The notes beneath the pieces were generated by a model. It was not told the DNA's origin. It searched no databases and saw nothing but the letters and a program-made list of their open reading frames with translations. A program made the translations under genes and the position numbers. From a bacterium (GTDB lineage: Bacteria > Verrucomicrobiota > Kiritimatiellia > CAIKKV01 > CAITUY01), in contig JBAWZF010000010.1 in NCBI GenBank assembly GCA_037143175.1, positions 1 to 64,000 on the forward strand: DNA of 64,000 bases. The letters run 5' to 3'. Positions 24,786-33,383 of the stretch are shown piece after piece. Position 1 is the first letter of the stretch. The number at the start of each line of letters is the position of its first letter.

Positions 24786-26045
24786 ATGACGACTGCTATT
24801 CAACTTGATCATGTAACGGCTAAGTACCGGGAGCATCCGGTACTACAGGATATTTCGTTGACGATCAATTCAGGTGAAATGGTTGGAATTCTGGGCCCCA
24901 ATGGAGCAGGTAAATCAACCTTATTTAATATTGTATCCGGTCTTTTGACACCTGCCACGGGAACGGTAAAGTTATTTAATGCGGATCTACGCCAGATGCC
25001 CCCCCGAGAGCGAGCCAAAGCCATTGCCGTGGTTCCACAGGAACTCGACATTCCTGTTCCCTATACAGTCGAGGAAATTGTCATGATGGGGCGTACGGTT
25101 TCAATGGGCCGGTTTGCAAAACCGACTTCACAGGATCGTCAAGCTGTCGAGCGGGCCATGGTTTATACCGATGTGGCAGATATCCGCCACCGCCACCTGA
25201 ATGAGTTGAGCGGCGGAGAACGACAACGCGCCATTGTTGCGATGGTTCTGGCGCAGGAACCCCGTATCATTCTCATGGATGAAGCCACCTCTCATCTCGA
25301 CATCAATCATCGGCTGGAAATCATGCAATTGGTTGAACGACTGAACCGTGAATCAGGGGTCACGGTGTTGATGATCAGCCATGATCTCCAAATGGCCGCT
25401 GAATTCAGCCGCCGTCTGATCGTGTTGCAGCATGGGAACATTGTGGCTGATGGCATTCCCAGCATGGTACTAACGGAAGAGACGCTGCGTCGGGTTTATA
25501 ATTGTGATGTTCGCGTCAGTCAGGATCCCCAGACAGGAGGTCTTAGCATTCTGGCGGCCCCGCGTCTGCCTGCGGCCGCAGCAGGCAAAGGAATCCAGAT
25601 CCACGCGGTGGCAGGAGGCGGTTGCGGGGAAGCCACCTTGCGCAGACTGGCCCTCTGCGGCTACACGCTGAGTTGCGGGGTGGTCAGTCAGGGTGACATG
25701 GATGCCGAGATTGGTGCTGTATTGGGTGCCAAACTGGCCTTGGAAAAACCCTTTTCCCCGATCAGTCGTGAAGCACTTCAAGTGGCGCAGGATCTGGCCT
25801 TTAAAGCCGATGCCTTGGTGTTAACCCCGATTCCATTTGGTACAGGGAATTTGCCTAATCTGGAATTGCTGGAGAGTGCGTTAACCGCAGGGAAACCGGT
25901 CTTTATTGCATCAGGCATTGGAAATCGGGATTACACCCCGACCCGTCAAGCCGAAAAATGGGTACAAACACTGATAGATCGCGGCGCAAAACCCTATCAA
26001 GATGTAGCCGAATTATTAACCCTGCTTCCCGCGAAGTCAGGTTGA
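24786..26045 (+). CDS. btuD: Cobalamin-type ABC ATPase with extra C-terminal domain
   Basis: Residues 1-255 are an ABC ATPase: Walker A GPNGAGKSTL, Q-loop VPQEL, signature LSGGERQR, Walker B RIILMDEAT and the switch His in ISHDLQ. Residues about 270-419 form a second domain (IQIHAVAGGGCGEATLRRLALCGY, AKLALEKPFSPIS, GTGNLPNLELLESALTAGKPVF, RDYTPTRQAEKW) seen fused to ATPases of this class in some bacteria and archaea; its role is unknown, possibly nucleotide or cobinamide binding. The ATG at 24786 fits the family start but has only a C run before it; a TTG at 24774 overlaps btuC. Confidence 0.88.
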   Translation: MTTAIQLDHVTAKYREHPVLQDISLTINSGEMVGILGPNGAGKSTLFNIVSGLLTPATGTVKLFNADLRQMPPRERAKAIAVVPQELDIPVPYTVEEIVMMGRTVSMGRFAKPTSQDRQAVERAMVYTDVADIRHRHLNELSGGERQRAIVAMVLAQEPRIILMDEATSHLDINHRLEIMQLVERLNRESGVTVLMISHDLQMAAEFSRRLIVLQHGNIVADGIPSMVLTEETLRRVYNCDVRVSQDPQTGGLSILAAPRLPAAAAGKGIQIHAVAGGGCGEATLRRLALCGYTLSCGVVSQGDMDAEIGAVLGAKLALEKPFSPISREALQVAQDLAFKADALVLTPIPFGTGNLPNLELLESALTAGKPVFIASGIGNRDYTPTRQAEKWVQTLIDRGAKPYQDVAELLTLLPAKSG

Positions 26046-26067
26046 GGAATTAAAGGAGGAAATATAT

Positions 26068-27465
26068 ATGTTCGCTAAAGTCACTTTTCTTGGGGCGGCT
26101 GAAAATGTTACCGGATCACGCTATCTGCTGGAGATTAATGGAAGCCGTCTGTTGATCGATTGCGGCTTATATCAGGAACGTGCACTTGCAGATCGCAATT
26201 GGGGGCCTTTCCCCGTCGCTCCATCAAGTATCGATGCGGTTCTTCTAACGCATGCCCACATTGACCACTGCGGTTATCTGCCCCGGCTTGTTCGTGATGG
26301 ATTCCAGGGGCCCATCCATGCAACCTCCCAAACGGCTGAAATCGCCAAAATCGTCCTGATGGATTCCGCTAAAATCCAAGCAGAAGATGTGGCGTTCAAA
26401 AAGAAACGGCATGAGAAGGAGCAGCGCCCGAATCCACGTCCTTTGGAACCTTTATTCACCGTCAACGACGTGGAGCAGTGTTGCTCACATTTTTCGCCTG
26501 TCGGCTACAGGCAGACCGTCACCCTTGCCGATGGCGTAGAGGCCATCTATACAGATGCCGGTCACATCCTGGGCTCAGCCTCAATTAAAATCCAGGCGAA
26601 TGGCCGCTCCATTATATTTTCAGGTGATATCGGACGGTGGAACCGACCTATTCTGGAGGATCCTGATTTCTGCCCCACTGCCGATTATGTCGTCATGGAA
26701 TCTACCTACGGTGACAGACTCCATGAAAAAACGGAGTTGATTAGCGAACGGTTGTGCCAAATCCTCAAGGATACCGCCCAAAGAGGCGGGAATTTGATCA
26801 TTCCCACTTTTGCCATCGAGCGGGCTCAGGAAGTGCTTTATTACTTTAACGCATTACTCAAAGCTAAATGTATTCCCAATATCATTGTGTTCCTGGACAG
26901 CCCCATGGCCGTCACCGTGACGAAGGTTTTTGAGCATTCCATGGATATTCTTGATTCCGATATGAATCAGCTGATCCGGGATCGCCAATCACCCTTCCAT
27001 TTCCCGGGCTTGGAAATGGTGCAAACGGTTGACGCATCCAAGGCCATCAATGCCATCAAGGGAACAGTCGTTGTGATGGCTGGTGCAGGCATGTGTACAG
27101 GGGGGCGCATCAAGCATCATCTCGCGAACAATCTCAGCCGTCCCGAAAGCACAGTCCTATTTGTGGGCTATCAAGCGAATGGCACGCTAGGCCGACTTCT
27201 TCTCAACGGGGTCTCACCAGTCCGACTCTTGGGACAATCATGCACTGTTAAGGCCAAACTTGAGCAAATTTCGGGATTTTCAGCGCATGCGGATCGAGGT
27301 GAGCTTTTGCAATGGCTGTCCCGGTTTGGCAACACACCCCCGCGTAATGTGTTTATCACCCACGGTGAACCTGAAACGGCACATCGATTTGCGGAAACGG
27401 TCAAAAAGGAAAAAGGGTTTTCCTCCTCAGTTCCAAAATATGGACAGGTCGCCGAACTTGAGTAA
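26068..27465 (+). CDS. Beta-CASP metallo-beta-lactamase ribonuclease
   Basis: A 465-residue protein. Metallo-beta-lactamase part: FLGAAENVTGSRYLLEI, zinc motif THAHIDHCGYLPRL, TDAGHILGSASI and FSGDIGR; beta-CASP part with ESTYGDRLHEK, GNLIIPTFAIERAQEVLYYF, GAGMCTGGRIKHHL and a final GFSAHADRGELLQW with ITHGEPE. Such proteins (YSH1/CPSF-73-like bacterial members) are exo- or endoribonucleases acting on RNA ends. A strong ribosome binding site, AAGGAGG, lies nine bases before the ATG. Confidence 0.92.
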   Translation: MFAKVTFLGAAENVTGSRYLLEINGSRLLIDCGLYQERALADRNWGPFPVAPSSIDAVLLTHAHIDHCGYLPRLVRDGFQGPIHATSQTAEIAKIVLMDSAKIQAEDVAFKKKRHEKEQRPNPRPLEPLFTVNDVEQCCSHFSPVGYRQTVTLADGVEAIYTDAGHILGSASIKIQANGRSIIFSGDIGRWNRPILEDPDFCPTADYVVMESTYGDRLHEKTELISERLCQILKDTAQRGGNLIIPTFAIERAQEVLYYFNALLKAKCIPNIIVFLDSPMAVTVTKVFEHSMDILDSDMNQLIRDRQSPFHFPGLEMVQTVDASKAINAIKGTVVVMAGAGMCTGGRIKHHLANNLSRPESTVLFVGYQANGTLGRLLLNGVSPVRLLGQSCTVKAKLEQISGFSAHADRGELLQWLSRFGNTPPRNVFITHGEPETAHRFAETVKKEKGFSSSVPKYGQVAELE

Positions 27466-27482
27466 GACGTGGTGAATCTATC

Positions 27483-28808
27483 ATGCGCAGGTTTGCCATC
27501 ATTCTATTTTTTCTGATTGCCGCCATTCCATTCCTGCTCATGCCGGGACGGCATGGTGCCCAGCTACCCAAGGGAAATGCTAATGAATCGCTCACCATCA
27601 TTTCGCCACATCGCCGGGAGGTCAGGCTGGAGTATTCACGGGGCTTTGCGGAATGGATGAACACCCGATATCACCGTAATGTGGCGATTCAATGGCTTGA
27701 TGTCGGTGGTGCCTCCAAGGTCATGAAGGAACTCGAATCACGATATGCGTCCTCACCCGGGAATCCCGGTGTGGACCTTATGTTTGGTGGAGGGATTGCC
27801 CCCTTCCTGACTGCGATTCAGAAAAACTGGCTCAATCAAACGGAGTTACCCGCTAAGCTCCTGAGCGACATCCCTGCAACCTGCGCCGGGTCACCCGTCT
27901 TAGATCCCGGCCAACGCTGGTTTGGCGTCACCCTGAGCGCCTTTGGAATTCTATATAACCGTCCGCTGGTTCAACGGCTCGGGCTGCCTGTTCCAGTGTC
28001 CTGGCATGATCTTGCACGCCCGGAATATTATTCGTGGGTAGGCTCAGGCGACCCCCGCTCCAGCGGCTCGGTTCATATGTGTTATGAGATCATTCTTCAA
28101 TCCTACGGTTTTGAAAAGGGGTGGCCGATCATTACGCGAATCTGTGCCAACGTACGGGGATTCGGGGAAGCAGGCGGCACAGTGCCGAGGGAGGTTGCCG
28201 CTGGCGACATTGCAGCGGGCATGGTGATTGACCAGTATGCCCAGACCGTTATCAAGTCAGTGGGCAATGACGCCCTGGCGCTGGTACTGCCTGAAAAGGA
28301 GACCATTATCGGCCCGGATCCTATTGCCATGCTGCGGGGAGCCAAACAGCCTGAGCTGGCTAAACTTTTTATCGAATTTACACTTTCTGAGGAGGGACAA
28401 CGTCTCTTGTACCAGTCGGCTGGAACAAACGGCCAAAAACACAACCTTTACCGAATGCCGGTGCTCAAGGCGCTTTACGCCGAGGCCGCCGCACCCAAGC
28501 CTAATCCCTATGATTTCCCCTCAGGGCTCGCCTATGACAATGAACTTGCGACACGGCGTTGGAATATCCTGAACGATCTCATGGGCGTGTGGCTGATAGA
28601 TGCCCATGCCGACCTCAAAATAGCTTGGAAAGATTGCATGAACCGGGATCCCGGACTCGCGGAGGAACTCTGTCGTCCGCCCCTGACTGAAAAATCGCTG
28701 GAAGCATTGATCCCTATATGGAAAGATTCGCGTCGCAAACAGGAAGTCATGCAACAATGGTCCAAAGAAGCTCAGTTACGTTATCTCAAAAGGTCGATCT
28801 CACGGTGA
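27483..28808 (+). CDS. Extracellular solute-binding protein, iron/polyamine type
   Basis: A 441-residue secreted protein with an N-terminal membrane/signal segment (RFAIILFFLIAAIPFLLM) and the periplasmic binding fold of the Fe3+/putrescine/thiamine class: LTIISPHRREVRLEYSRGFAEWMN, VDLMFGGG, VSWHDLARPEYYSWVGSGDPRSSGS, FIEFTLSEEGQRLL. No permease or ATPase gene accompanies it, so it may work with a transporter elsewhere or in sensing. The DUF481 gene starts within its stop codon. Confidence 0.8.
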   Translation: MRRFAIILFFLIAAIPFLLMPGRHGAQLPKGNANESLTIISPHRREVRLEYSRGFAEWMNTRYHRNVAIQWLDVGGASKVMKELESRYASSPGNPGVDLMFGGGIAPFLTAIQKNWLNQTELPAKLLSDIPATCAGSPVLDPGQRWFGVTLSAFGILYNRPLVQRLGLPVPVSWHDLARPEYYSWVGSGDPRSSGSVHMCYEIILQSYGFEKGWPIITRICANVRGFGEAGGTVPREVAAGDIAAGMVIDQYAQTVIKSVGNDALALVLPEKETIIGPDPIAMLRGAKQPELAKLFIEFTLSEEGQRLLYQSAGTNGQKHNLYRMPVLKALYAEAAAPKPNPYDFPSGLAYDNELATRRWNILNDLMGVWLIDAHADLKIAWKDCMNRDPGLAEELCRPPLTEKSLEALIPIWKDSRRKQEVMQQWSKEAQLRYLKRSISR

Positions 28809-29779
28809 ATAGTAATCGTCAAAAACTTTTTTTGGCTGCCCTGATCGCAGTCTCACTCCATGGGGCAGCATTGGCCCAAATCCCGTTGGCGCCGGATACT
28901 ACCGCAACCAACCTTACGCCCGAGGTCGTCCCCACCCCCGTCGAGGTCACTCCCGTGGTAACCAATCCAATACCGGTGATCACTAATCAGATACCGGTGA
29001 TTAAACCCAAAGGAACCGTTAAACCGGGCTCCTCCAATGTCCTGAGTGCCCTGGCGGGAAGCTTTGGTGGTAATTATAGTGTTTCCGGTCGCACGCTCAG
29101 GTTCCCCGCTCCCGAAGCGACCCCTCGCAGCGCAACCGACTGGAGGCGAAATCTGGACTTCGGCATGAATATGACACGCGGAAACAGTGATACTCTGCGT
29201 TATTCACTTGGAGTTGATACTGTAAAGGAAAAGGATGCCAATACCATTCGCTTCCGAGCTCACGGAGCCTACGGGGAAAGTGATGGAAGCAAGGACACAG
29301 AAAATGCCGGAGCGACATTGCGCTATGAGCGACAACTTACGCCGATTGTTTATGCCCTCGCCAATCTCGACTGGATGACCGATCCCATCGCCGAACTGGA
29401 TTATCGTTTTACCGGTATTCTCTCGCCAGGATTTCACCTGCTCCGCACCAAGACAACCCTTCTGAATTTCGAAATCGGGGCCGGGTATGTTGAGGAAAAA
29501 AAGGACAAGAATGAAGACGGCTATACGGCAGGCCGTGCTGCGGTAACGGCGGAAAAGCTTTTTAATGACCATGTTTTGGGTTGGATCACCGTCGAATATA
29601 TCCCGAAGCTGGCTGATCCCAGCGTGTTTTTTGTCAATACCGAAATTGGTCTTGCATCCTATATCACCCGCGATCTCAGTCTTAACATCTGCTATCAGGA
29701 GCGCTACGATAGCAATCCCGGGGAAGACAAAAAGTCGCGCGACTCCATTCTCTCAACGGCGTTAAGTTTGAATTTCTGA
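28805..29779 (+). CDS. DUF481 outer-membrane beta-barrel protein
   Basis: A 324-residue protein with a signal peptide (KLFLAALIAVSLHGAALA), a Pro/Thr/Val-rich linker (about 25-75: VVPTPVEVTPVVTNPIPV), and a C-terminal DUF481 barrel with alternating strands (NLDFGMNMTRGNSDTLRYSLG, LNFEIGAGYVEEKK, GWITVEYIPKL, ending in LSTALSLNF). DUF481 proteins are salt-induced or adhesion-linked outer-membrane barrels. The GTG at 28805 overlaps the previous stop (GTGA) and puts the signal peptide at the N-terminus; the ATG at 28718 does not. Confidence 0.82.
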   Translation: MNSNRQKLFLAALIAVSLHGAALAQIPLAPDTTATNLTPEVVPTPVEVTPVVTNPIPVITNQIPVIKPKGTVKPGSSNVLSALAGSFGGNYSVSGRTLRFPAPEATPRSATDWRRNLDFGMNMTRGNSDTLRYSLGVDTVKEKDANTIRFRAHGAYGESDGSKDTENAGATLRYERQLTPIVYALANLDWMTDPIAELDYRFTGILSPGFHLLRTKTTLLNFEIGAGYVEEKKDKNEDGYTAGRAAVTAEKLFNDHVLGWITVEYIPKLADPSVFFVNTEIGLASYITRDLSLNICYQERYDSNPGEDKKSRDSILSTALSLNF

Positions 29780-29797
29780 TGAGAATCAGGTAATTTT

Positions 29798-30598
29798 ATG
29801 GTCATGCAAACCAAATGGACAGCCGACCGGATTAAGCATCTTAAAGGGGGTGAAAAAATCACCTGTCTGACCGCCTATGATTATACAACCGCAAAATTTG
29901 TAGATGCGTCCGGCATTCAACTGGTGCTGGTGGGTGATTCACTGGCCAACACCATGCTCGGGCATACCACGACCCTTTCCGTCACCATGGAGCAAATGCT
30001 GCATCATACTTCCGCTGTGGCGCGCGGAGTCACGTCCGCCTTGGTTGTAGCTGATATGCCCTTCATGTCCTATCAGGTCTCTACGGAACAAGCCCTGGAA
30101 AATGCGGGCCGATTTCTCAAGGAAGCTGGCGCCGATGCCGTAAAGATTGAGGGTGGGGCTTTCCGGACATCGACCATTTCCGCGCTTGTGGCTAATGGCA
30201 TCCCTGTTCTCGGCCATATCGGCCTGACCCCTCAAAGTATCCGACAGAGCGGCTACAAGGTGCAGGGGCGGCAAACTTCAGATGCAGAACGTCTGGTGCT
30301 GGATGCCCGGGCTTTGGAAGAAGCGGGAGTGTTCGGCATCGTCATTGAATGTGTTCCCGCGCAACTTGGAGCAATCATTACCAGGACGGTGGGCGTTCCC
30401 ACGATAGGCATCGGTGCTGGCCCGGATTGTGATGGGCAAATATTAGTGAGCCATGACCTATTGGGATTATCAGGCAGTACCGCACCCAAGTTCATCAAAT
30501 GCTACGCTGACCTTGGGGACCGAATGGTTAAGGCATTCAAAGAGTATAAAACCGAAGTGGAGTCTGGCGCGTTTCCCACAGATAAACAGTGCTACTGA
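29798..30598 (+). CDS. panB: 3-methyl-2-oxobutanoate hydroxymethyltransferase
   Basis: First step of pantothenate synthesis: adds a hydroxymethyl group from methylene-THF to alpha-ketoisovalerate. Motifs: ITCLTAYDYTTAKFVDASG, LVGDSLANTMLGHTTTL, VVADMPFMSYQVS, AVKIEGG, VLGHIGLTPQSI, GVPTIGIGAGPDCDGQILVSHDLLG. Metal-binding Asp residues lie in VGDS and ADMP. Length 266 is normal. panC is not adjacent. Confidence 0.96.
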   Translation: MVMQTKWTADRIKHLKGGEKITCLTAYDYTTAKFVDASGIQLVLVGDSLANTMLGHTTTLSVTMEQMLHHTSAVARGVTSALVVADMPFMSYQVSTEQALENAGRFLKEAGADAVKIEGGAFRTSTISALVANGIPVLGHIGLTPQSIRQSGYKVQGRQTSDAERLVLDARALEEAGVFGIVIECVPAQLGAIITRTVGVPTIGIGAGPDCDGQILVSHDLLGLSGSTAPKFIKCYADLGDRMVKAFKEYKTEVESGAFPTDKQCY

Positions 30599-31650
30599 TA
30601 CTCCAGGATGTCCAACCAGCGTGTCCCTTTTTCCCCTAACCGCCAGCGCCCGCGATCTTCAACAATAAGACGACATCCGTTGCGTCCCAGCGCCTTGGCA
30701 TCCACGCCGAGGATCGTGACTTTGGGCGAAGAGGCCACCCGGATCTCATCAGGGGTCGCATTACGACCCGATAAAATGGCGCCATTTTCAGAACACGTCA
30801 TAACAACCCCACCGCTCTGAAAAGGGGTTCCTGCCCATAATCCCGGATAACGCCGGAAATAATCCAACGGGTGGTTAACCTGAATCATGAGCGTAAAAGC
30901 CCGAGGAACCTCCGAAATCAGACCTTTAAAACCTGCAACAGAAATAGTGTCCAGGTGATTGAAAAACGTGAGAGGATTGAGTGCAATCAAATTGCCGCCG
31001 TTGAAGAGACCATGATCCGGCTTCAATTTCTGTGCGCGAAACCAGATCCCAAAGTGTTCATTCACGATCAAGCCAACCTCGAAATGGAGATGGGCTCGAC
31101 TCAGGGGAATGGCGCCGGAAGATGTATTCCCCATCATTCCCAATAGCCGTCCCGGTTCCACGGCCTGCCCCACGCGCAAATCAGGCGAAATAGCGGCGAG
31201 ATGGGCATACAAGGTGTAGACCGCCCCGATGGGGTCCTGATGAAGCAGAACGACATAGTTCCCATAATTGGAGTTTCCGGATTTCTGATTGATATACCCC
31301 ACGGTTCCTGCCGCCACAGCATGGACTTCATCTAGCGGAACCCCCCGGCCATTACGTTGCAGGGGGGCAATGTCGATCCCTTCGTGAAAAGAGGGATAGA
31401 GATGCTTCCCGATTTGAACCGTCCGAACAGATCCATATAGTGCCGACTCCACTGTGCCAGCAGCCGTAGGTTGGAAGTTTCCCGGAACTGCGGGATCCAA
31501 TGTTTTGCGATCCGTTGGCATCACGACCTGATTGAAGGGCGTCGTCGCATAAACCGTGAAATCCGGACAAATCAACACGAACAAAATCACCAAAATCAGG
31601 CAGTTCACATCACTGCCAAACACGCGGAATCCGCGAAAAGTATTAATCAT
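30592..31650 (-). CDS. M23-family metallopeptidase (LytM/peptidoglycan-type)
   Basis: A 352-residue protein with an N-terminal hydrophobic signal segment (CLILVILFVLICPDFTVYA). Peptidase core at about 85-200: HEGID (zinc His and Asp), the GTVGYI strand, NYVVLLHQ and the second zinc motif HLHFEVG. The C-terminal region (about 220-352) is immunoglobulin-like and not recognised. M23 enzymes cut peptidoglycan cross-bridges or act as LytM activators. It converges with panB, overlapping by seven bases. Confidence 0.85.
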   Translation of the reverse strand: MINTFRGFRVFGSDVNCLILVILFVLICPDFTVYATTPFNQVVMPTDRKTLDPAVPGNFQPTAAGTVESALYGSVRTVQIGKHLYPSFHEGIDIAPLQRNGRGVPLDEVHAVAAGTVGYINQKSGNSNYGNYVVLLHQDPIGAVYTLYAHLAAISPDLRVGQAVEPGRLLGMMGNTSSGAIPLSRAHLHFEVGLIVNEHFGIWFRAQKLKPDHGLFNGGNLIALNPLTFFNHLDTISVAGFKGLISEVPRAFTLMIQVNHPLDYFRRYPGLWAGTPFQSGGVVMTCSENGAILSGRNATPDEIRVASSPKVTILGVDAKALGRNGCRLIVEDRGRWRLGEKGTRWLDILEYQ

Positions 31651-31658
31651 GATCTATT

Positions 31659-31685
31659 TTGCGTCTTTCGCGTGTTTCGTAGTTA
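31659..31685. repeat. Dispersed repeat, copy 2
   Basis: TTTGCGTCTTTCGCGTG then TTTCGTAGTTA, the intergenic sibling of copies at 22980-23006 and 47004-47032. It lies in the 62-bp gap between the M23 and lipid-kinase genes. Confidence 0.5.
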
Positions 31686-31712
31686 AATAGCTCTTTTTCA
31701 TAGCATGCTTGC

Positions 31713-32708
31713 TTATAGTGGTTCGACAGGGGTTTTGATTAAAATAGCCCGGGGTATGATTGTTATTTTGAACAACGAATCTTCCCTGAACTCCTCACCA
31801 TCAATCTGGGCAGGTTCATGACGAGTCATCCGGACTTCAATATTACGCCCTTGAATATGCATGGAACGCCGGTGAAGTTCATCCGAATAGTCCCGGATTT
31901 TGTCCGGGTTGTGACGGATTGCAAGAAGATATCGGGTTAAATAATCGGTGTGATCAGTAAACAAAACCACATCCAGCATCCCGTCATCCGGATAGGCATC
32001 CATGCTGAAGTCAAAATCGCCAGCGTAGATCCGGGTATTATTAATGACCACATTGATCATCTGGCCTTTGTACCAACTGCGTCCATCTACAATAACTTCC
32101 GCCTCAACGGGTTCATGCATAAAAAAACGTGAACCAACAGAGAGAGAATACAGAAATTTCCCGCGCGCCAAAAATTTCAGGAAAGGAATTTTCTCGATTT
32201 TACGTTTGCTGACATTACGTTTCTGTAAAATCCGGGAATCGAGACCAATAGTAAGGGCATCCACAAAATAGGTCCCGTTGATCCGGCCCAGATCAAGCCG
32301 ATAATCTGCCCCATGCAAGATGGTTGAAACGGCGCGCCGGAGGTCCTTTGCCGAATACTCACTCCGCAGCCGGATCCCCAATGATTTAGCAATATCATTG
32401 CCCGTTCCCATGGGGATGAACGCATACGCCGGAATCTTGGCGGAGGGGGAACTTGCCCCGAATTGCATGATCCCATTCATCACCCCTGAATGAGTGCCAT
32501 CCCCTCCAATTCCTGCCACAACGCTGTAGGCGTTGGGGGGGGCGGCATCAAGGTATGCCGAGACCTGATCTTTTATTGTAAGATCACCTTGCACGGAGAG
32601 AAGATCAAAGTCGATACTTTGCCTTTGCAGTAACTCGGCCACATCAGGCCATAACCGCTTGGCATCGCCTCCCGCCGCATTATGATTGAGTACGCATAAT
32701 ACCTTCAT
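31713..32708 (-). CDS. Diacylglycerol/lipid kinase family protein
   Basis: A 331-residue cytosolic kinase: N-terminal VLCVLNHNAAGGDAKR, nucleotide motif VVAGIGGDGTHSGVMNGI (GGDGT), IPMGTGNDIAKSLGI and a C-terminal lid QIDGEEF. Fits the DagK/YegS/BmrU family that phosphorylates diacylglycerol or related lipids. Lipid substrate not predictable. Confidence 0.88.
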   Translation of the reverse strand: MKVLCVLNHNAAGGDAKRLWPDVAELLQRQSIDFDLLSVQGDLTIKDQVSAYLDAAPPNAYSVVAGIGGDGTHSGVMNGIMQFGASSPSAKIPAYAFIPMGTGNDIAKSLGIRLRSEYSAKDLRRAVSTILHGADYRLDLGRINGTYFVDALTIGLDSRILQKRNVSKRKIEKIPFLKFLARGKFLYSLSVGSRFFMHEPVEAEVIVDGRSWYKGQMINVVINNTRIYAGDFDFSMDAYPDDGMLDVVLFTDHTDYLTRYLLAIRHNPDKIRDYSDELHRRSMHIQGRNIEVRMTRHEPAQIDGEEFREDSLFKITIIPRAILIKTPVEPL

Positions 32709-32754
32709 AAATCACCATTCAAATATTTAGCCACAGAATTGGTGAAAATGAACG

Positions 32755-32793
32755 AAAAAAAACCGGCAACGCCTGTTTTCAAGGCAATGCCGG
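32755..32793 (-). terminator. Rho-independent terminator of the small basic protein gene
   Basis: On the minus strand a stem built from GCCGGCATTGCCT and AGGCGTTGCCGG arms (CCGGCA/TGCCGG and GCCT/AGGC pairs with a two-base internal loop) is followed directly by eight T. It lies 22 bases after the stop of the 61-residue gene, indicating that gene is transcribed as a single-gene unit. Confidence 0.85.
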
Positions 32794-32814
32794 CTAAATC
32801 GATATGCAACGTCG

Positions 32815-33000
32815 TTACTTTTTGATTTTTTTCGGAGCCTTGAGCATGATCCGAACTGCGGAAGCGTCCATTTTCTTGACCTTATCAGCATCCACACCAA
32901 GACCTACCAGACGCTTGCGTTGAACTTTCTCACGTCGTTTCTTGTCAGACGCCCCTTTTACAGGACGCCCAGCACGGGTATCTCCACCTTTTCCAGCCAT
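32815..33000 (-). CDS. Small lysine/arginine-rich protein
   Basis: A 61-residue protein of very high basic content (MAGKGGDTRAGRPVKGASDK..., ending in APKKIKK). Family not recognised. A strong ribosome binding site (AGAGAGGAT) precedes the ATG and a strong terminator follows, so it is a real, independently and probably well expressed gene. Size and charge suggest a nucleic-acid or ribosome-associated protein, similar in kind, not in sequence, to the small basic proteins described in other PVC bacteria. Confidence 0.8.
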   Translation of the reverse strand: MAGKGGDTRAGRPVKGASDKKRREKVQRKRLVGLGVDADKVKKMDASAVRIMLKAPKKIKK

Positions 33001-33129
33001 AGTTACATCCTCTCTAATAAATACGTTGCTTCATTCATCCAATGCATAAGAATGCAAGGGCGCACACGATGCCGTTAAAAACCGCGTAAGTCAATATCAA
33101 TCCTAACTCAAATCATGCCATAAATAAGC

Positions 33130-33170
33130 GGGCGACACCTATGGACTTTTCATTCCACCCGATGTCGCCC
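33130..33170. other. Inverted repeat in 383-bp intergenic region
   Basis: GGGCGACA (33130-33137) pairs with TGTCGCCC (33163-33170) around a 25-base loop. A second, tighter hairpin, GGCCGG-AAG-CCGGCC, lies at 33228-33242. Together they occupy the gap of 383 bases between the small basic gene and the subtilase. No T run follows either, so they are not obvious terminators; an unannotated small RNA or upstream leader is possible. Nothing else is visible in the gap. Confidence 0.4.
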
Positions 33171-33383
33171 TATCCTCTTGTGGAGAAATGTTCTTAAGAG
33201 TGGGCACAATAACTGCAACCTAATCTTGGCCGGAAGCCGGCCTTGGCCTGGCCCCACTCTCTCTCCACGGGTTCATTATACAATAGTTGTGCCGCACCGT
33301 ATAGCTGCCACGATTAACTATTTTTTAAAAATAGAAAATATGTAACGTGCAACAAACGGCCTGATTTAGTAACATTAACAAAT

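Noticed and set aside
30592-30598. Frameshift or error at the panB/M23 overlap
   Set aside because: Convergent genes sharing a few bases at their ends are common; both proteins have normal C-termini.
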